The notes beneath the pieces are model-generated. The model was not told the origin of the DNA, searched no databases, and worked only from the letters and a program-made list of their open reading frames with translations. The position numbers were made by a program, and so were the translations under genes. From positions 1 to 64,000 of the forward strand of contig JAMKCH010002905.1 of assembly GCA_023653785.1 (NCBI GenBank): a stretch of 64,000 bases of DNA. Reading direction: 5' to 3'. This DNA is from Ophioderma brevispina (lineage: Eukaryota > Echinodermata > Ophiuroidea > Amphilepidida > Ophiodermatidae). This document shows positions 36,501-49,600 of this stretch, one piece after another (the first letter of the stretch is position 1; every line of letters begins with the position of its first letter).

Positions 36501-39500
36501 TTAAAAACTCCATGTTTTGCGCTCAATTTTTTTACTGAAAAATACTTGAATACATTGGCATGTCAGTTAGGTATTTTGGAATGTAACATGTAATTGGGCC
36601 AATTTAGTCAAAAAATTGCATTTCTGGCAGAACTATGATGTTTGAGATCTGTGACAGTCCGGACTAATTAGATTTGAGAGGATATTGTCACAATGTCCTA
36701 CCTCAACAGCTTAAAAAACCCCAGTCATTGGGGAAAAGTGGTACATCGCAATCAGTCATGAAAATCGAAAGATACATGTATTTCAACCGTGAAATTTTAT
36801 GCAATGTTAGATGATCTTGATGAAATTTCATTCAATTCGCCAAATTCCTCCAGATATTTTTCATCATTTTCAAGATCAATCAAGCCCCTCCTATATGTGT
36901 TTTACAGAATCGTTGCATGCATTTACAAATTCTTATGCGATTGGATGTAATTTGTGGCGATTTTATGGACTCGTGCCTTTAACAGCATTGTAGCGGTGTA
37001 AGAACGTGTTTAACAGAAACTTGTCGATTTTGACATAAATTCTGTGCAATTAGGACAATATGGGAGATTACAAATTGGATGAATTTGTAATTTAGCAGAA
37101 TCTATGTGTGATTTTATGGAAGATTTTTACGTTATCTTAAAAATCCTTGATGCGAGTTACAAAAGTGGGATGCTTATGCAAAATACATGGCCAAAGTTAC
37201 CTTTTTTTTAAATTGGTCAATTTTGGCATTTTCCCACTAACCCCAGACTCGACATCCCTTGGATAAAAAGAAGAAGATTACAACTAACAGACATTACTAT
37301 CATGGCAATAACCACTGCACAGTAACCCGGAATTCACATTGTCAATGAATTTAAAATCTGTGTTAGTAGAAAGTGTTATAGCTACGGTCGAGTGTATGTG
37401 TTTCTTGGAAGTACTGTACTTTTGGGCATAAGAATTCACATAATTTTGTGTGATTTTTTACGTATCTTAAAAAATCTGTCATTTTTAACAAAGTTTGGTA
37501 GTTGGCTTTTGCAAAATAATGGCCAAAAGTGGACTTTTTACGAACTTGACCCTGGGGGCCCAAGAAAAAAACAAATATATTTTCCGGGGCAAAAAACCCC
37601 TATAATTATCTCGTTCCGTTCGCAATGATATGGGGTTTTGTTTTGCTTTTTGAGCTCTTTTTAGGTTTTGCCAGTTGTCATATTTTTGTATTGGTTTTGT
37701 CATATGTCCTTTTCAAGAGATGAATTTTCTCTAGTATAATTACATCATATCATGTTCGGGCATGCTGGCAAATCACCTTTACTAGGTTAGAAGATGTCCA
37801 TTTCATATGACACTGAGGAGAAAAGGGGGGGGGGGGGGCATTCATTTCATACAAAGATTCCTCCAGGAGCAAAAGGTACTCTCTAAATTTCTTAGCTTAA
37901 AATAATCTAATTGGATTTGCTATTAAGGACAAATTCAAAGATTAGATTGTAAAATTGTAAGAAACATAGACGGAAATCGATTATAATCTAAGAAAATTTA
38001 AGAAGAGTCGGTAAATCTTGCTCTTAAATGAGTTCGAAGTGAATTCATTAATGCTGAAAATACACATTTATGAAGATTTCATTCAAATTAAAAATGATCT
38101 TGGAATTCTTTTAGATTCCTAGCAGTGTGTTATGCCGATCCGGGCATTTTCTTTTTCTGAATCCAGTTTAAAACTGCCATTGTATAAATTATATAGGGGC
38201 TCCCTGATATATGATACAGGGAAACGGGCAGCTCATGTTCTCTCGGGGTACAAAAGTGACGCATTTTCATCAATCATTTAATAAAATGATTTTATAAGAA
38301 CAAACCAACATGCTCAAGTCACCAAAAAATTGCAAAAAGTTATAATTGCAAAAAAATGACATTTTGGGACCAATTAATATGCGTGGAAGCTATTGTATGA
38401 AGCAATATTGGCAAAAAGCATGACTATTTGTTTTTCAGGCCGATCTAGTGGGACAATTGTTATTTCCCCACTTACCGTTCCTTTCTCAGGTGCGTCCCCC
38501 TGTATGTCCTCTTTGCCTTCTTCATATTTCCTGTCCTCAGACAATTTCCTAAATTTTTTTTTATTGTTCCCTCCATTACATGTCTGTAATGCCTTCTACC
38601 ATTGTTTCTCTACCCCTACCTGAAAAAAATGGGTCCCACTATATGTTGAATTTTGAGAATTACCACTGACGAATTAAAGGCTAATAAGGGAATGCTAATT
38701 TGTTAAAATTCATAATATTTCAATGTGGTGAATTATTAACCATTTATATATTGATGCACATCAGATTGTAGCACTTACAATAATAAATTATGAAAATAAT
38801 TCGAACTGAGACAGGGCCCATAGCCAGGATGCAAAGTGTGCAGCAGCCAACCCAAAACCACAAGACACAGCCAAATACATAGAAATGATCCAAAATTGGG
38901 TTCAGGGAATTGATCAAAAAGTGTGATTAACTGTTACAATCCCGACACAGGAAAGTCTTGAAAACTTTCTTACGGAAAAAAATTGAACGCGATGTCTCAG
39001 CTTCCACACCGGCCAAGAACATTTAGAAGAGCTTGCGATATTTTTTAGCGAAAAAGCTATTGTGCTACCACGGAACTTCATTTTTCAATGCATTCTTGGA
39101 CAACTTTTTTTTGGACAGTTAAAAAACAAGGAGAAAACGTTACAAATCTGTTGAAACCTTAAAAAAACACAAAAAAACACCATAAAATTAAAAAAAATAA
39201 CAAGTTAGTTCCAGTAGGTCATGAGCATTTTGATTTTTCGAGTCAGTTAAAACACAGTTCATTTATTTTGACTTACTAAGAAAATTGGCATTTTTATACA
39301 AGTTTGGGGAACGGACCTCTGGGTACTAATTAGGTAACTTTCAAAAATTGGCAGGATGTAATAAGTGAAAGCCTGAATGTAAATTTTGTAGCTGTGCAGA
39401 AAAAAGTAATCATTGTATATCAAATATAACGTTTTGCCAAAAATGCATTTGTTTTCATTATTTTGCTTATTTTAGGCCAAAAATTGGACTCTTAACTAAA

Positions 39501-42500
39501 TTTCCATTTCACCAATTTTGTTGAGCAAGACTTATTTTTGAGAATCAATTACAACATGAGTCTACCAAAAAATGTAATCAGTTATTTGGCTGAAAATATA
39601 TTTTTTTGAATTTATTATCATTTTCTCAATTGTTCACCAAATGGCATTTTTATGGCAAAAAACACATTCTAGCCAATTATTAGTATTAAATATAGCTGCC
39701 AAAGTCTGTATGGACACTGCACACAATATACAGAATATAATCTATAAAAATCATGATGTTACTACATACAATTGTGGTGTTTTTGTCCATTTTTTAAGGA
39801 AAAATTACTATTTTTGTTGATTTTTAGCCAAAAATTTACCTTTCTACCCCAAAAATAACTCCTTCTACTGCATTTTGTGCAGCAAAAATATCATCTGGCC
39901 TTTTAATGTAATGTTTAAAATGTAGATCTAAAACAAAAAGGTACTTATGTATCAGAATTTTGTGCTTTTGGATTTAAAATTAAAAAATCATGTTTTTTCT
40001 TTATTTTTAGCCCCAAATAGGGTTTTTTGGCCAAAAAACACCCCTGCCACCAAATTCTTTGACCACAACCATCAGTTTCATAAATCCTATATAATTGGCC
40101 TTTGAATAAAAGTGGTTATGTTTTGTTGTACCGAGGGGAGGCGTTACTCGAAAAATAAAGCACTTTTTGAAGCTTGACCGCTCGCCTAGTAGTAGGTGCG
40201 TGCTTTTGTTATGTCTTTGTGTGACGTGTGCAGTAATTCTTACCTTCAGAAGGGTTGGCACTATTCGCATTGGTACGTCAAGGGCAGCCAAGAATGACCC
40301 GTAACGTCCGTCATTCAAGTAATACCAGAAATTGGAAGCTTGGCTCACAGAAGATTCATCTATGAGTTAACGCAAATAATATTAGTTCTTACTTCTAATA
40401 TGTAGTATTTCCCCTTTCCCTCCCTTTCTTTTTTTCTCCGTTTTCACTTTACTCACCCTCAATACATAGTAGACCTGTAGCCAAAACTTTAAATGTCATG
40501 ATTCATGAATGTTCACCATTTTAATTATTGAAGAGTTCATTGAAATTTTGCTTACTGTCGTTATACCACTATTGCAAACTAAAAAAAATAACTATAAAAC
40601 TATATATATATAACTATATGTCAATGAAACAGTTCCGTAGGATTTTTGTGCTAAAATTGATTTTCTTGCTGTTTTTCATTCAATAGGGACTAAACTGTCA
40701 GAAAATGATGGGGTGCAAATTTTCGGACTGCTGCCCCCTTCTTCAAGGGGGGGGGGGAAATGTTACTACAGGGAAAAAATAAAAATCGAGTCAAATTGTG
40801 TTTTAATGTACATTAACATGTTCGTCTCTTTATAAGGATTAGAAAAAGTATATATTTGCCTAGGTTCCGACCTTTAGTTAAAGCGCTATAGCCCCATAAT
40901 GGTTCAAGGTCATCCTGGGGTAAAATTTACCCACTGCTCAGATTTTGTTTAAACTGGTGGTAAGTTGTTTGTATTGTCTCACAGGATCCAAAAAATGTAT
41001 TATTTTACAGTGTGTGACATTTGGTTGGCTAATTACATAGCAAAATGTAGTAAGGGTCTACATGGTCTATGGGGGTCACCAAAACTTTCCCTGGATGTCG
41101 CAATGGTGATATCACCAAAACATTTAAAATGCATTTTCTGTTTCAGTATGACAAGAGAAAGCATTTGACACCACTTTCAACAACATCGGAGCATTTACCC
41201 AGGGTGACCTTGAACCATTATGGGGGCTATACCGCTTTAACTAAAGGTTGGAACCTAGGCAAATATATACTTTTTCTAATCCTTATGATGATACGAACAC
41301 GTTTGTGTACATTAAAACACAATTTGACGCGATTTTAAAATTTTCCCTGTACTAACATTTCCCCCCTTGCAAGAGGGGGCATCAGTCCGAAAATTTTCAC
41401 CCCATCATTTTCTGACAGTTTAGGCCCTATTGAAACCCAAACAGCAACAAAATCAATTTTAGCATGAAAATTCTATGGGAATACACACCAACCCACACTA
41501 TTACGGAAAGGGTGTATATTTTCGAAAATTTACCGTTGGGTTTCGCCTTCCTGCTCATAACCTTTCGTCTTGCAATAACATTTACTACCAGTGTAAAAGC
41601 TCTCCCAGAAAAGTACCGTCCCGGTTCACTTATTATCCGAACATGACTGTTTGTAGCTGCCGGAAAATGTAGCTCCAATTCCCTGTTAATTACCTTGGCG
41701 ATCTAAGAAGTGAAGATTATTACTCAAAATAAGTTAGGAATCAAAACATTTTTCATAGATTGACTCAAGAATACACCAAGCCTTAAGATAAAAATGCATA
41801 TATATTTAATAGCATAAATCCAGATTTACAGTAAAAATTATGTTTTCTAGTATGCAAGAATACACCCTCCACAGAAATATCTCAGGATGATTCACAATTG
41901 ACCGGTACCTGCGCTGCGTACGTGTGCAAACTGCAATGTCATTGTTTTGGATAATCTTGTTTGAAATAAATTGTATAAAAAATTTAATCACTTTTAAGGT
42001 CATCTCATTTTTACAAATTGCGATTTTCTTTATATGCCACACAATAATATTGAAGACGTGATGACACCAAATATTTCCATCCATAAGCCTATCACAATCT
42101 CTTAGGGTTGACTTCAAACCTTAAACATCGATGCGCGGTATACGATGGTTTAACTATTTCCATTGTTTAGAACAATATAATATAAACCGGTTCGAACCGG
42201 CAAGAACCATACAAAACCAGTGAGCAAAAAGTTGTTGAGTTGAAACTACCTTGTAATGAAAATATAGGTACCTTTTCAATGGTAGCTTTCTTCGACTCCA
42301 ATAAATCTCCTGGAAACCCTCCACCTATGTCCAGCACATTCATTTTGAAGCCCAATTCAGTAGCCTCGTTGAACACTAAACACGCATCTCGGATTGGTTT
42401 GCCAAAGTCTTCAGCATCCTGGACACCACTTCCAACGTGAAAACTGCGAACGTAAATGGTGTGATTACCACGGTGAAGTTCATCTACTTGCGATCTCGTT

Positions 42501-45500
42501 CATTTCTAAATTATATATATTTTTTCAGATTAATAGGTGGGAAAATAAGCTACATTTATATAAGCTATTTCTTTTGAGGTGGATCACTATTACTACACGT
42601 ATTTGAGTTCCAATGCTAATAATGTACATGACAATCATCCTTTTGTCACATATATTTCTAAGCACTCATAGCAAACATTTAAACCCAATATAATATGAGC
42701 TCACTTCAAAATAGGTCCTTCAGTCCTAGCAGTAGGCCTAAGGTGTTGCCGGGGGTGTTGCAGGCACGGCATTTGCAAATCAATAACCTCTTACCTGACA
42801 CCAACTACACTAAGGTCCATTTTCTTGGCCACTTTCAGTAGATAGGACGCTTCATCTGGATCACAACCATACTTGAGGCTTAGCGGTAGCATGCTTGTAC
42901 TATCTTCAGTACCAATTCGTAGAGCCAGGCTATCACAAATACAAAAAGCATGACCACAATTCAATATTGCCATGACACCCTAACCCTTGAGACACCGTTT
43001 CACTCTTCCAATAAAAAAACAACAAAAAAATAAAACTCGCAACTTGTCCATTAGCATTGTGTAGTTGCATTTGTGTGCATTGGTTTCAAAATGCCTGTTC
43101 ACGATACAGACGATGGTGGCCAAATCTGGACTCACTATGAAAACTTCGCCGTTGAAGCTATGTGATATTTCGTTCACTGATCCGCTAAATCTTTCAGTCC
43201 TTGAAAACGTATGGACCTATCCACAATGTTTGTTAGTTATGAATGAGGGCCGGGGACTCAGGCTACAAACATAATTAATGAGCACTATTATAGCGTGCCG
43301 TGTGTAAGACACCTCCCGATCAGGGCTTCTTTAACCAGGATGGCATGCAGTGACAGTCAAAATTTCGAAGGGTTGAATCTATGCATAATGGAAAACGCCA
43401 CAAGTTTATTACAACCAATGCAAGTCAAATATGGTACGAGTATAAAGGTTAAACCTTCAGGATTTGCCATAAAAAATGTCGGCTTATGATAAAATGTTTG
43501 AAAGATGATTAAAGGAAATAAGTTCGAAATATTACTTGTCAAACTGTAGCGATCAAAGGCCAAAGAGAGAAAAACTGGATACGGAACGATGCAGTAAATC
43601 CTCTGAAACTTCACTCATAATTCCGATTTTGACGCGGAAAGTAGCCATCAATGAAAGAATGGTTTATTTGCTACACCTGTTCTTACGATTGCACATGTGG
43701 GGAAATTTATGCAGCTTCTAAACATGTAAATACAAATTTCCAATGATTCAACAACCTGGCTGTTTCTCAAATATTCTGACGTCACGCAACGTCATTTAAG
43801 GAGCAGCCCTCAATCGGCGAAATGTTCTACACAGTTTTCCATCAAAATGGTATTAACAGTCCGGACTGTTAACGGTACCATTTTGATGGACAAAAAAATG
43901 CTGGAGGAAGTAGGCGGATTTTCCAGTCGTTTCCCACAAACATGAATCTAGCCCAAATAGCGCTCACCGCGCAAACATGAGGTAGCGCTCACATTATATG
44001 ACAAAGAGACTAATCATGTTTACAACAAAATTTTGTTATGAAAATGGATCGTTCGCGAAGGCGAACAGTGCCTGAAAGTGCATAACAAAGTACCTTTTCA
44101 CGTGAGGTTAAATCTTACAGAAAAATAGCGAATCGATTGGGAAAAACATTCGAGGCATTCATTTTGAAATTTAAGGCAAAAGGTTGAGTTTTCGATCGTA
44201 ACCGTGTCCTACTCGTCACCTGCTAGGCGATTTATTGCCATCCTAAATGACTGCGCATACGAGCTTAAGCATTAAAAAAAAGAATATACAGGGAGTGCAG
44301 CCTAAGAAACCCGGAATTTAAAAATCCAGATGGCCTAAGGCATCGCCCTCACTTTCTCCACCCACGCTACCCAATTTTAGTAGCTGGGTGGGGTGGAGGA
44401 TTTGAGCGAGAATGGCATGAAATTTTAGATCAAGATGAACTTTTAAATGGAAAAAATTCATAAAATCAAGGGGAATGCGAAATTTAAACAGCAGAAGGGT
44501 GAACGTGAAAAGATTCGCCAAAACAGTTGAATTCCTCCATTGTCCCTGGCATAAATAATGACCGTTCCCTTAAGATTCAAGACTATAGGTTCGATATCCA
44601 GCCCCAGGAGCGATATAGTTAACACTAATACATAATGATGCTTAAAGGTCTCAGGAAATGCAAATATAATTGATGTGGTTTGTGTCAAGTCTACAACGAG
44701 GGACGAGAAAGCATTCAATATTTGGGTTGGTGATGACATCATTAGTGAAACTATTGATTTTTCAGAGAGTAATAGAAAATTCCAGGTGACTGGTGTGAAT
44801 CTATTGATGACACTGACTGAAAATCAATAGTTTCACTAATGATGTCACTGGTAGTGTATTCTTTTTTCTGGCCCTGTTTATTGGAATGGAATGCCCCGTA
44901 AAGATTTGAAGTAGGTTTATCATCTCATTTCCTGGGACCTTTAAAGGTGCAACAAGAGATTTTGAGGCATCCAAATATTGTGTCATAATAGTAATTTCAT
45001 ATAGAATAGACATTCAATAGATTTCTTAACTAAAATAATATTAAAAACCCTGAAATAAACCCAATTATTTTAAAAAAAAAAAACTGATTTTGATTTGCTT
45101 ATATTGCAATCTACATACAGGCTGAATTCGGCTCATTGCTCCTAAACGAATATTAGAAATTTCAACATCTATTTTTTGTAGCCGAAAGAATACCTTCCTC
45201 TTCCGCTTATTATATCCTTTCAGATGGGGATATTTTTGATGGAAAGCTTTACATCTGGGCAAAAATCAGTACTTTCGATTTTTTTAGGGCCACCTGATAA
45301 TGTGAAATCTCTCGTTGCACCTTTAAGTGAACAAGTATTTGAAAGGAAAATGTGTTAGCACCTCTTTAGACAAGTGTGTATTAACCTGTAACGTGATGAT
45401 TTTGTCTATACTACACAAAATTTGCATGTGTTTATACTACGTAATTTGCCAGTGGTATACCGTATCATAATACATCGTGACTTTAAAAAAATGGCCCAAG

Positions 45501-46122
45501 GAAGTCTTTTCATTAAAATTATATTCCTCTAATTGAGTGTTGCAACTCGCACTGTAACCTATAGCCCTATCAAACTGAAGTCAAATAAAGAAAACTTGAA
45601 TAACCATACAAAATACCTACTCGGTATAATTACATTTAATTTGGCACCACTGGCTTAGACTACCCAACCAAGCACACGAGTGTTAGACAAGAGCAAAATA
45701 GAAGACGACATACGTGTTGAGTTCCCCTTTTAATTTCAGGACGTGTATTTGATGATATGGTATAATAAACAGGTGGGTGAAGAATTTGAATGTCACAAAA
45801 TTATAGTTTATTTTGTATATATGTACCGTGCTTCTGGGTAGGCCCTCTTAATTTTCAGAAGTTCATCTTCATTGTCGAATGTCATGAGAGATATGCCCTT
45901 CTGTCTGGCAAACTTTAAATAAGATTCCTGCTTACAAGGGTGGGCGTAGACGATGTTGGATGGAGACGCATTCAAACTGAGAGCAGTCTGTATTTCTCTC
46001 TAGGTTATAATAAAAGAGAAATGACCTAAGGATTCATCATAAAATCATATGTGACATTTAATAAAGTAGACTAATGCTTGTATTGTGGTGGCACTTGCCC
46101 TAGTCTAAACGGTGATGGGATC

Positions 46123-46155
<33 letters not shown>

Positions 46156-46596
46156 CATGAGGATGATGATGATGATGATGGATGATGAGGATGATGATGA
46201 TGATTGATGATGATGGATGATTATGAGGATGGATGATGATGGATGATGGATGATGGTGGATGATGGATGATGATGGATGATGATGGATGATGATGGATGA
46301 TGATGATGGATGATGGATGATGATGGGTGACGGATGATGATGGATGATGGATGATGATGATGACGATGACGATGATGACGATGACGATGATGATCATGAT
46401 GATGATCATGATGATCATGAGGATGATGATGATCATGATGATGGATGATGATGATGGATGATTATGATGGATGATGGATGATGATGGATGATGATGGATG
46501 ATGGTGGATGATGGATGATGATGGATGATGATGGATGATGATGGGTGATTGATGATGATGGATGATGGATGATGATGGATGATGGATGATGGATGA

Positions 46597-46647
<51 letters not shown>

Positions 46648-49600
46648 GTAGAAGTGAAAGTAGCACGTAGCAGTAGTAGTAGTTTTAGCCTTTGACACGC
46701 CGTCTCTTAATTAAATCTGTTAATTATTTCATGTTTTTACAAACTTGCCTTACTACCACAATCAAATCCTGCGCCGAGTTTCGCCAAAAGTTTCAGCAGA
46801 GTGGGATCTGAATTAGATTTGATGGCTAAAGCATAACAAGAAGCATGCATCATTAAAATAGGAAATGGTAAATGTAGATATTAAAATTATATATTACATT
46901 TTACTATACGTTTCTATTTTCTAAAATGCTGACGGCCCGATGGCACCATCTAATATAGATAAAAATTCATTTAATAAAATAGCTTTAACATAAGAGGAGG
47001 TCCATGTGGACCCGTGATTTCGTTTTTTGCGCGCCATTTTGAACGCTAAAATATTCTTGCCCAAGATTCCATGTAATTGCCTAAATATCAGTTGTGCATA
47101 TTCTGTTGGGAAAAAATCAAATCGGCCATGGCGTTTTTATACTAATTAGCATAAATAAGCATTTTGGTGGCGCTATTCGAAATTTGTTTTGTCCCTTAAA
47201 TCGTACTGGAGTAACATTTCTGAATTGTCATTTCAGTAATGTAATTATATTTATGTCCTACTATTATGAGCCAAATTTTATTCAAAAAGTCCTTCGGGAA
47301 AGTGGTTTCTTATTTTTGGACGGGAGCATTTTGTGCGCATCATTTTGAATCTGTTATGTGGTCATGTTGATGTACCCCATCATTGACCAGACTAAATTCT
47401 AACAGCAAGTGCTTTTCCGGGTTTTGTTCACCAACGGGAGTGCAGAAAACCTTATGCACTTAAGTCTTAAGACCGTTGTTTATCCTAAAAAATGCAAACT
47501 TACCATAAAAAGGTTGAACTCTGGGAAGTAACTCTTTCCATTTGTTATACTGAGACACAACCGGTCCAAAGTCAACTAAGTAAAATGCGTCGTCCTCCTA
47601 AATAATGAACATTTAAGTGGACAGTAAAATCAGAGTAAGTGTCTTCACATATTTCTAAAGGTCAAAGGTCAAATTGTTTGGGTCACAGAGAGGGGCATGT
47701 TCACTGTTTATGTATAGCTGACCAAGCTCAAAGGACCCTTTGTCACGCCATGGCATGGCCCTATGTTGCGTTTTGATATCTTTGTGGATATCAAGAAAGC
47801 CGTCCTCTGATGATCGTGAAAATGTTATGGCATTCCGGAAGCCATCGTTGGAGCCATCCGTGTTCTTCTCTAGGGCGGATCCCAGAGCGCAGTTTATGGT
47901 GATGTACAATTAACAGAGGCTTTTGATTCGAAACAGCAACAGCCTGAGTCATGGAAGGAAATGTATTGGCACTCTTCATCTTTATAATAGTCATTGACTT
48001 CATGATCTGCCAGACCATCGAAGAGTCTGGATTTGTAACTCATCCAAGAAGATGTCATCATGATCTTCAGAAAATACTTAACGATCATGATGAATTAAGA
48101 TAACACAGCACTCATTGAGAATTCTATACGGTGATCTAGCAAATAGAATTAAAACCGCTGATACATCCAGGAAAAACAGAAGTTATGTCAGCCTTTTCTT
48201 GTAATGAAGCTCCAGTGCTCAATTGATTTGTCATAGACCAATATCAGGGCCATCCAAGAAAAGCAAGTAAGATGGGCTGGCCATGTACTTCGCCTCCCAC
48301 AGGATGAACCACTGAACATCCATGCCGTATACCAACCTACTCAAGGCCACCGTCAGAGAGGCAGACAACGTCGGCTTCATCCAGAATACATAGCCAAGCT
48401 AATCTACTATGATATCTCACTTTGATCTCAAGAGATCAGAACGATAAATGTTGGAGATAACCTGTGCCCGACAGCTTCGCAGCCGAGTGATAGAGATAAA
48501 TAGACTGACATGCAATCATGTACTTACACAATTGAACGTTCACATTTTTATTCAAAGAACAATGACATTGGCAGATGTTGTGCATACCATCAATTGAAAT
48601 CAAGCTGGAATCAAAGATACCACCTTTTCCATTTTTTCAGAACCCAACCACTGATGGTAAATTTGTCAAAAATGTATTTAAAACTGCGACAATATCTGCT
48701 CCACACAGTACGTTGAAACAAGTATTATGAGAGTTCCGATTTTAATGGCGGTGGGTATATGGCGGTTTATGCGCTTTTGGCTTTTCATCCAAAAGCGCCC
48801 CGAAAAGCGCATGTAAATTTAGAGGAGTATAATCATTACGTTTGAGCTTCTTTCCTAATAACACTATTAATTTCAGAATTGTTTTTTGTAACTAGTGCAT
48901 TCCCCCCGTGTGTGACCTTTGACCCATGTGTGTTACCTTTGACCTCAGATTTGATCTGTGCTGAGGTCAGCGGTCCTTTTTGTAGGTGGTAGGTGCGAAC
49001 TTGGTTCTAATATAATTATGATCAATAGTTATTTTCGAATTTCAATATTGTTTTCCATTTTTAGGCTCCAAAAGTTTGTGAAAAATACTCAAACAGATTT
49101 TGTACGGAAAACGAGGGCATCCTGGTCCGTTTTACCTAAAATCCTTCCACTTGACCTATTTGAAGCGTGGTCAGGTATACTAAACAATTAGAAGAGCTTA
49201 CTCCCCAGCTTACGCCCTGTATATAAATCGACTTGAATTTAAGTATGACTGCATTGTTAAATTTATTATGCGATTCAATGCCGATCAAAATGTAGGCTTA
49301 CGAATGCAATATTGACGTTATTGTCGACATGCTGAAATAATGCTGAGATCATTTCTCTGCTTAAATCATATCATGTTTGTGTTCTATATGGCTCTTATAG
49401 CTTGACAAAAACACAGAGTCTGTGATTTCCCAGCTGCATTCCAACACTCCCCCGCCCCTGATTTCCCAGCTGCATTCCAACCCTCCCCACCCCCCACCCA
49501 GCGAATATTTCCCCAAGTAAATGGTGGCTGTCATTATCATTTTAAACACCTTTTACGTTACTGTTAAACCTAAAGGTCATTAGATAAGTGTCATGCCGCT

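Noticed and set aside
42120..42240. Extra small exon between ODC-like exons 6 and 7
   Set aside because: At first a few conserved residues seemed missing, but starting exon 7 at 41702 ([11 protein letters not shown]) supplies them in frame, so no extra exon is needed.
46221..46698. Minus-strand open frames rich in His, Ser and Ile
   Set aside because: Pure translation of the GAT microsatellite in an intron; three overlapping frames show the same pattern.
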